In this document: in pieces, positions 60,764 through 64,000 of the stretch
Numbering within the stretch: position 1 is the first letter of the stretch
Layout: each line of letters starts with the position of its first letter
Assembly: GCA_964492485.1 (NCBI GenBank)
Contig: CAZBKM010000001.1
Coordinates: forward strand, 124,001 to 188,000
Length of the DNA stretch: 64,000 bases
Reading direction: 5' to 3'
DNA from: UBA5336 sp964492485
GTDB lineage: Bacteria; Pseudomonadota; Alphaproteobacteria; Caulobacterales; Hyphomonadaceae
Made by a program: the position numbers and the translations under genes
The notes under the pieces: model-generated
Seen by the model: the letters and a program-made list of their open reading frames with translations, nothing else
Database searches by the model: none
Told to the model about the DNA's origin: nothing

Positions 60764-60891
60764 TCGGGATCGGTCTTTCTGACGGACCTCGCCGGTTTAC
60801 CATCCTGACATTGCAATCGGTTGAGGAGACGGGCAGGGATTTCAGAGAAATTTCCGCCAAGTTCGACGGGGTTTATCGGGACGGAGGGTGC

Positions 60892-61773
60892 ATGGCGCGC
60901 GTGGCTTTTCTGGGACTGGGCGTCATGGGCGCGCCGATGGCGGGACACCTGGCACGGGCCGGTCACAAGGTGACGGTCTGGAACCGCACCCACGCCAAGG
61001 CCGAGGCCTGGTGCAAGAGCCACAGGGGCGCCACGGTCGACGATGCCGCGCGCGCGGTCTTCGGCGCGGAGTTCGTCTTCATGTGCCTGGGCGACGATCC
61101 TGACGTGCGCATGGTGTACGATCAGATCGACCCCTCGCTGGGCGGCGGCATGGTGGTGGTCGATCACACGACCGCGAGTGCGGATCTGGCCATCGAGCTT
61201 TCAAGGCGTGCCGCAGCCAAGGGAGCGGCGTTTCTCGATGCGCCGATCTCGGGCGGCGAGGCCGGGGCGAAGAAGGGCACCCTCAGCGTCATGTGCGGTG
61301 GGACGCAAGGCGCTTTCGACAAGGCGTCACCGGTCATGGCGGCCTATTCCGCGCGGATGACGCGGATCGGAGACAGCGGCGCCGGGCAACTTGCCAAATC
61401 GGTGAACCAGATCTGCATCGCGGGTCTCTTGCAGGGCCTTTCTGAGGGCCTCGCCTTTGCCCAGGCCGCCGGGCTGGACATTCCCCGGCTGGTCGAGGCG
61501 ATTTCCGGGGGCGCAGCCCAGAGCTGGCAGATGGAGAACCGCTGGAAGACCATGACGGCAGGCGAGTTCGAGTTCGGATTCGCCGTCGACTGGATGCGAA
61601 AGGATCTGCGGATCGCGCTGGATGCGGCCCGCACCCATGGCGCCTCGCTACCCGTCACCGCCGAAGTGGACCAGTATTATGCCGACATACAGGCGATGGG
61701 CGGCGGGCGCTGGGACACCTCGTCCCTGATCGCCCGGCTCGCCCGTAAGCGCGGCCCCGGAGACGAAGTCTGA
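60892..61773 (+). CDS. 3-hydroxyisobutyrate dehydrogenase-like oxidoreductase
   Basis: A 293-residue beta-hydroxyacid dehydrogenase. The Rossmann motif is FLGLGVMGAPMAGHLARAGH (residues 5-24), the substrate loop is DAPISGGEAGAKKGTLSVMC (about 113-132), and the catalytic Lys sits in GQLAKSVNQICIAG (about 165-178). It could act on 3-hydroxyisobutyrate, tartronate semialdehyde or a related acid; the specificity cannot be told. ACGGAGG precedes ATG 60892. Divergent from motB. Confidence 0.88.
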   Translation: MARVAFLGLGVMGAPMAGHLARAGHKVTVWNRTHAKAEAWCKSHRGATVDDAARAVFGAEFVFMCLGDDPDVRMVYDQIDPSLGGGMVVVDHTTASADLAIELSRRAAAKGAAFLDAPISGGEAGAKKGTLSVMCGGTQGAFDKASPVMAAYSARMTRIGDSGAGQLAKSVNQICIAGLLQGLSEGLAFAQAAGLDIPRLVEAISGGAAQSWQMENRWKTMTAGEFEFGFAVDWMRKDLRIALDAARTHGASLPVTAEVDQYYADIQAMGGGRWDTSSLIARLARKRGPGDEV

Positions 61774-61816
61774 CACGTCTGCGGCGTGATGCGGATCCGT
61801 CCGCGGCAGGGACGCC

Positions 61817-63160
61817 TCAGATCGCCGGCTCGTCCTCTGCGAAGAGGGTGTCCTTGTCGACCGGCTTTTCCGCGACCTGGGCTACCGCAAGGATGTGGTC
61901 GACCACCTTCTCTTCGTAGATCGGGGCGCGCAGATTGGCCATGGCATCGGGGTTTTTCTGAAAGAACTCGAGCACCTGGCGTTCCTGGCCCGGATACTTG
62001 CGGGCCTCCGCGATCATCGCCTGCTGGACTTCCTGCTCATTGATCTGAATATCGTTCAGACGCCCGATCTCGGCCAGCACGAGGCCGAGGCGCACCCGCC
62101 GCGCGGCGATCTTGCGATAATCCTCCTCGAGCTGCGCGTCGGTCTTGCCCGCATCGTCCTCGTCCAGCCGTCCGGCCTCCTTCTCCTGCTGGAGCTGGAC
62201 CCAGATCTGTTGGAACTCGGCGTCCACCATCTTTTCAGGAAGCTCGAAATCGTGGGCCTCGTCCAATTTGTCCAGAAGGGCACGCTTCACCTTTGCCCGC
62301 GAGGCCTGGTCGTATTCCGACTGGATCTGCTGGCGCACCATGTCCTTGAGCTGGTCCAGACTCTCCAGGCCAAGTCCCTTGGCGAAGTCGTCGTCCGGCT
62401 CCGGGGTCTTCGGTTCGCGGATTTCGCGCACGGTGACGTCGAACGTCGCCGGTTTCCCGGCCAGATGTTCGGCGGGGTAGTCCTCGGGGAAGGTCACCTC
62501 GATCTGCAGTTCCTGGCCGGCCTTCACCCCCTTGAGCTGCTCCTCGAAGCCCGGAATGAACCGCCCGGCGCCGATGACCACCGACTGCTCCTCCGCGCTG
62601 CCGCCTTCGAAAGGCTCGCCGTCGATCTTGCCGACGAAGTCGATCACGGCGGCGTCGCCCTCGCGGGCCTTCGCGGTCTTGCCGCGCGGCTCGTACTGCT
62701 TGTTCTGCTCCGCGATCCGGCCAACCGTCTCTTCGATCTCGGCGTCGTCGATCTGGGCCACGGGTTTCTCGAGCGACAGTCCGGCAATGTCGACCGGCTC
62801 GAAGTCCGGCATGATGTCCACGTGCATGTGGTAGGCGAGGTCGGCCTGGCCTTCCAGCACCTGGTCCACGTCGCTTTCCATGTGGACATTGGGCTGGCCG
62901 GCCGGGCGCAGCGCGGCATCGGCGATGACCTTTTCGTTGGCTTCCTTGACGAGACCCTCGACCAGCTCACCCATCAGCGATTTGCCAAACATGCGACGCA
63001 CATGGGAGGCGGGCACCTTTCCCGGACGAAACCCCTTCAGCTTCATCTGGGGCCGGATCTCCTCGATCCGCTCGTCCAGCCGTGTCTGCAGTTCGCTCTG
63101 GGGCACCTTCACCTGAAAGGTACGGCTCAAGCCTTCGGCCTTCGTCTGGTTAACTTCCAT
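61817..63160 (-). CDS. tig: Trigger factor
   Basis: A 447-residue ribosome-bound chaperone and prolyl isomerase. The ribosome-binding loop is GFRPGKVP (residues about 43-50) within MKLKGFRPGKVPASHVRRMF. The FKBP-type domain spans about 160-245 (GDAAVIDFVGKIDGEPFEGG). A long helical C-terminal domain with many Glu/Gln and Arg follows. The C-terminus ends in a short acidic tail. GAGGA precedes ATG 63160. The usual neighbours clpP, clpX and lon are not adjacent here, unlike E. coli. Confidence 0.95.
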   Translation of the reverse strand: MEVNQTKAEGLSRTFQVKVPQSELQTRLDERIEEIRPQMKLKGFRPGKVPASHVRRMFGKSLMGELVEGLVKEANEKVIADAALRPAGQPNVHMESDVDQVLEGQADLAYHMHVDIMPDFEPVDIAGLSLEKPVAQIDDAEIEETVGRIAEQNKQYEPRGKTAKAREGDAAVIDFVGKIDGEPFEGGSAEEQSVVIGAGRFIPGFEEQLKGVKAGQELQIEVTFPEDYPAEHLAGKPATFDVTVREIREPKTPEPDDDFAKGLGLESLDQLKDMVRQQIQSEYDQASRAKVKRALLDKLDEAHDFELPEKMVDAEFQQIWVQLQQEKEAGRLDEDDAGKTDAQLEEDYRKIAARRVRLGLVLAEIGRLNDIQINEQEVQQAMIAEARKYPGQERQVLEFFQKNPDAMANLRAPIYEEKVVDHILAVAQVAEKPVDKDTLFAEDEPAI

Positions 63161-63443
63161 CTCGGTCGTCCTCTGGGCCCCTGGCGAGCGGGACGCCGGC
63201 GTCGCGCCGGCCCGCCTGTGGAGGGGGTGACATCGAATTGAAGGCGGGGGTATGTCACACCGCGTTTCCCAAGTCCACGGCGCCTTGAGGCATAGCCGCG
63301 CGCCTGCCTGCTTCCGTTCCCGTGCCCTCAGGGGCAGAGCCCGTCCGGACCCGCTACGGTCATGGCCGCACCCTGGAACCGCACCACAGCCCTGAGCGCG
63401 ATCCATCGCGATGCCGCAGGCGGAGCGGGCGATCTAACAAGAA

Positions 63444-63528
63444 TGGTGCGGATGGAGGGACTCGAACCCCCACGCCTCGCGGCACTTGGACCTAAACCAA
63501 GCGTGTCTACCAATTCCACCACATCCGC
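63444..63528 (-). tRNA. tRNA-Leu (TAG)
   Basis: An 85-base class II tRNA on the minus strand with encoded CCA (63444-63446). The acceptor GCGGATG pairs with CATCCGC; the anticodon arm is CTTGG-TTTAGGT-CCAAG with anticodon TAG; a long variable arm (TGCCGCGAGGCGT-like) precedes the T arm GGGGG-TTCGAGT-CCCTC. It decodes CUA and related leucine codons. Confidence 0.97.
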
Positions 63529-63624
63529 AGGGGTGCGCAGCGTGTCGGTCTGCTACAGCGTTTTTGCCATTGGCGAAAGCGTGAAGCCGTTGCCCGCTCC
63601 CGCCGCGCGCTTCGTCGGTCTGGC

Positions 63625-63728
63625 GACCCTTCAGGTCAATCGGGGTCTATGAAAAGGCGCCAGGTTTCTGTTTTTGAACATTTTCCTCGCGCAAACCGTT
63701 GCGCACGTCGCTGAAAACAGCGCGCTAG
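63625..63728. repeat. Dispersed intergenic repeat, copy B
   Basis: TCAGGTCAATCGGGGTCTATG near the left end matches the corresponding part of copies A and C, then TTTCTGTTTTTGAACATTTTC and CGCGCAAACCGTTGCGCACG parallel GCGCATTTTC and GCGAACCGGTT of copy A. The last CTA is the TAG stop codon of nnrD. The copy fills most of the space between tRNA-Leu and nnrD. Confidence 0.75.
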
Positions 63729-64000
63729 TCGTCGCTTGTCCCGTTGACGAGGTCGCTGTCGAACAGGTCTGCCAGGACCGGGGGGAGCCGTTCGGGCAGA
63801 TCCTCGGCGATCAGGCCCGGACCGATGCGCCGCCCGATCTCGCCATGCAACCACGCGCCCGCCTGTGCGGCGAGCGGACCGCTCATGCCCTGCGCGATCA
63901 ACCCTCCGATGAAGCCCGCCAGCACATCGCCGGACCCGGCGGTTGCGAGGTAGGGCGAAGCGTGGCGGTTGACCACCGGGACCTCACCAGGGTGACCAAT
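63725..64000 (-). CDS. nnrD: Bifunctional NAD(P)H-hydrate repair enzyme, C-terminal end
   Basis: The last 91 residues of a YjeF/NnrD-type dehydratase; the rest lies beyond the right edge. ATAGSGDVLAGFIGGLIAQG near its beginning is the diagnostic nucleotide-binding motif, followed by the AWLHGEIGRRIGPGLIAEDL helix. The enzyme repairs hydrated NADH and NADPH. Whether an NnrE epimerase domain is fused at the N-terminus cannot be seen. The stop codon lies in repeat copy B. Confidence 0.88.
   Translation of the reverse strand: MGHPGEVPVVNRHASPYLATAGSGDVLAGFIGGLIAQGMSGPLAAQAGAWLHGEIGRRIGPGLIAEDLPERLPPVLADLFDSDLVNGTSDD

Noticed and set aside
1..64000. CRISPR arrays or transposons
   Set aside because: No regularly spaced direct repeats and no transposase-like frame were found; the dispersed repeats are irregularly placed single copies.

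Overview
The window is a gene-dense, GC-rich stretch of a bacterial chromosome. Gene content points to an alphaproteobacterium: a proteobacterial plant-type glutamate-cysteine ligase, a large two-domain dCTP deaminase, an rmuC-def-fmt-truA run, a UbiA-type prenyltransferase, Coq10/RatA, a DUF6491 lipoprotein and TRAP transport. I cannot fix the family from sequence alone. There is no rRNA operon, CRISPR array, integrase or insertion sequence. Three tRNAs are present: Asp(GTC), Pro(CGG) and Leu(TAG). No gene-free stretch exceeds about 300 bases.

Layout. 1-4.2 kb: the start of an AsmA-like gene, tRNA-Asp, a RES/Xre toxin-antitoxin pair whose toxin frame runs into the tRNA gene, a Host_attach protein and a double-length TetR regulator. 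4.2-11.4 kb: tRNA-Pro, icd, trmJ, the rmuC-def-fmt-truA run, and an alpha/beta hydrolase preceded by a previously easy-to-miss 49-residue peptide gene starting with TTG. 11.6-21.3 kb: a dienoyl-CoA-isomerase-like crotonase, dcd, metZ-apaG, small secreted and methyltransferase genes, rpmG, astB, maiA, a retropepsin-like protease and a divergent cobT.

21.3-28.1 kb is an acyl-CoA catabolic block: a large/small pair of PimC/PimD-type acyl-CoA dehydrogenases, an atypical crotonase, an ABM monooxygenase, a third large-type dehydrogenase and a GPH-type symporter. 28.1-36.6 kb: a lipoprotein Deg protease, then a leftward run of an aldehyde dehydrogenase, ubiA with a long acidic N-terminus, a fatty acid desaturase, DUF2237 and a DsbA-like protein; then rsmE and gshA. 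36.8-45.7 kb: a POT peptide transporter with a large inserted loop, gtrA, rpsD, a DUF6491 lipoprotein, gatA, an acyl-ACP/CoA synthetase and lipA-ratA.

45.8-64 kb: two cytochrome P450s in tandem, an RluB-type pseudouridine synthase, recO, parC, lemA, a leftward motB-like/SLC13/bpt/dctPQM run, a 3-hydroxyisobutyrate-dehydrogenase-like gene, tig, tRNA-Leu and the end of nnrD.

The most interesting unexplained structure is a dispersed intergenic repeat of about 50-110 bp. In four clear copies its outer end begins exactly at the stop codon of the neighbouring gene (near 15.4, 26.4, 47.27 and 63.73 kb), with further degenerate copies near 19.2 and 36.6 kb. Other points of interest are the tandem TetR fusion, the RES toxin/tRNA overlap, the CobT homologue lacking its usual catalytic glutamate, and the heteromeric acyl-CoA dehydrogenases.
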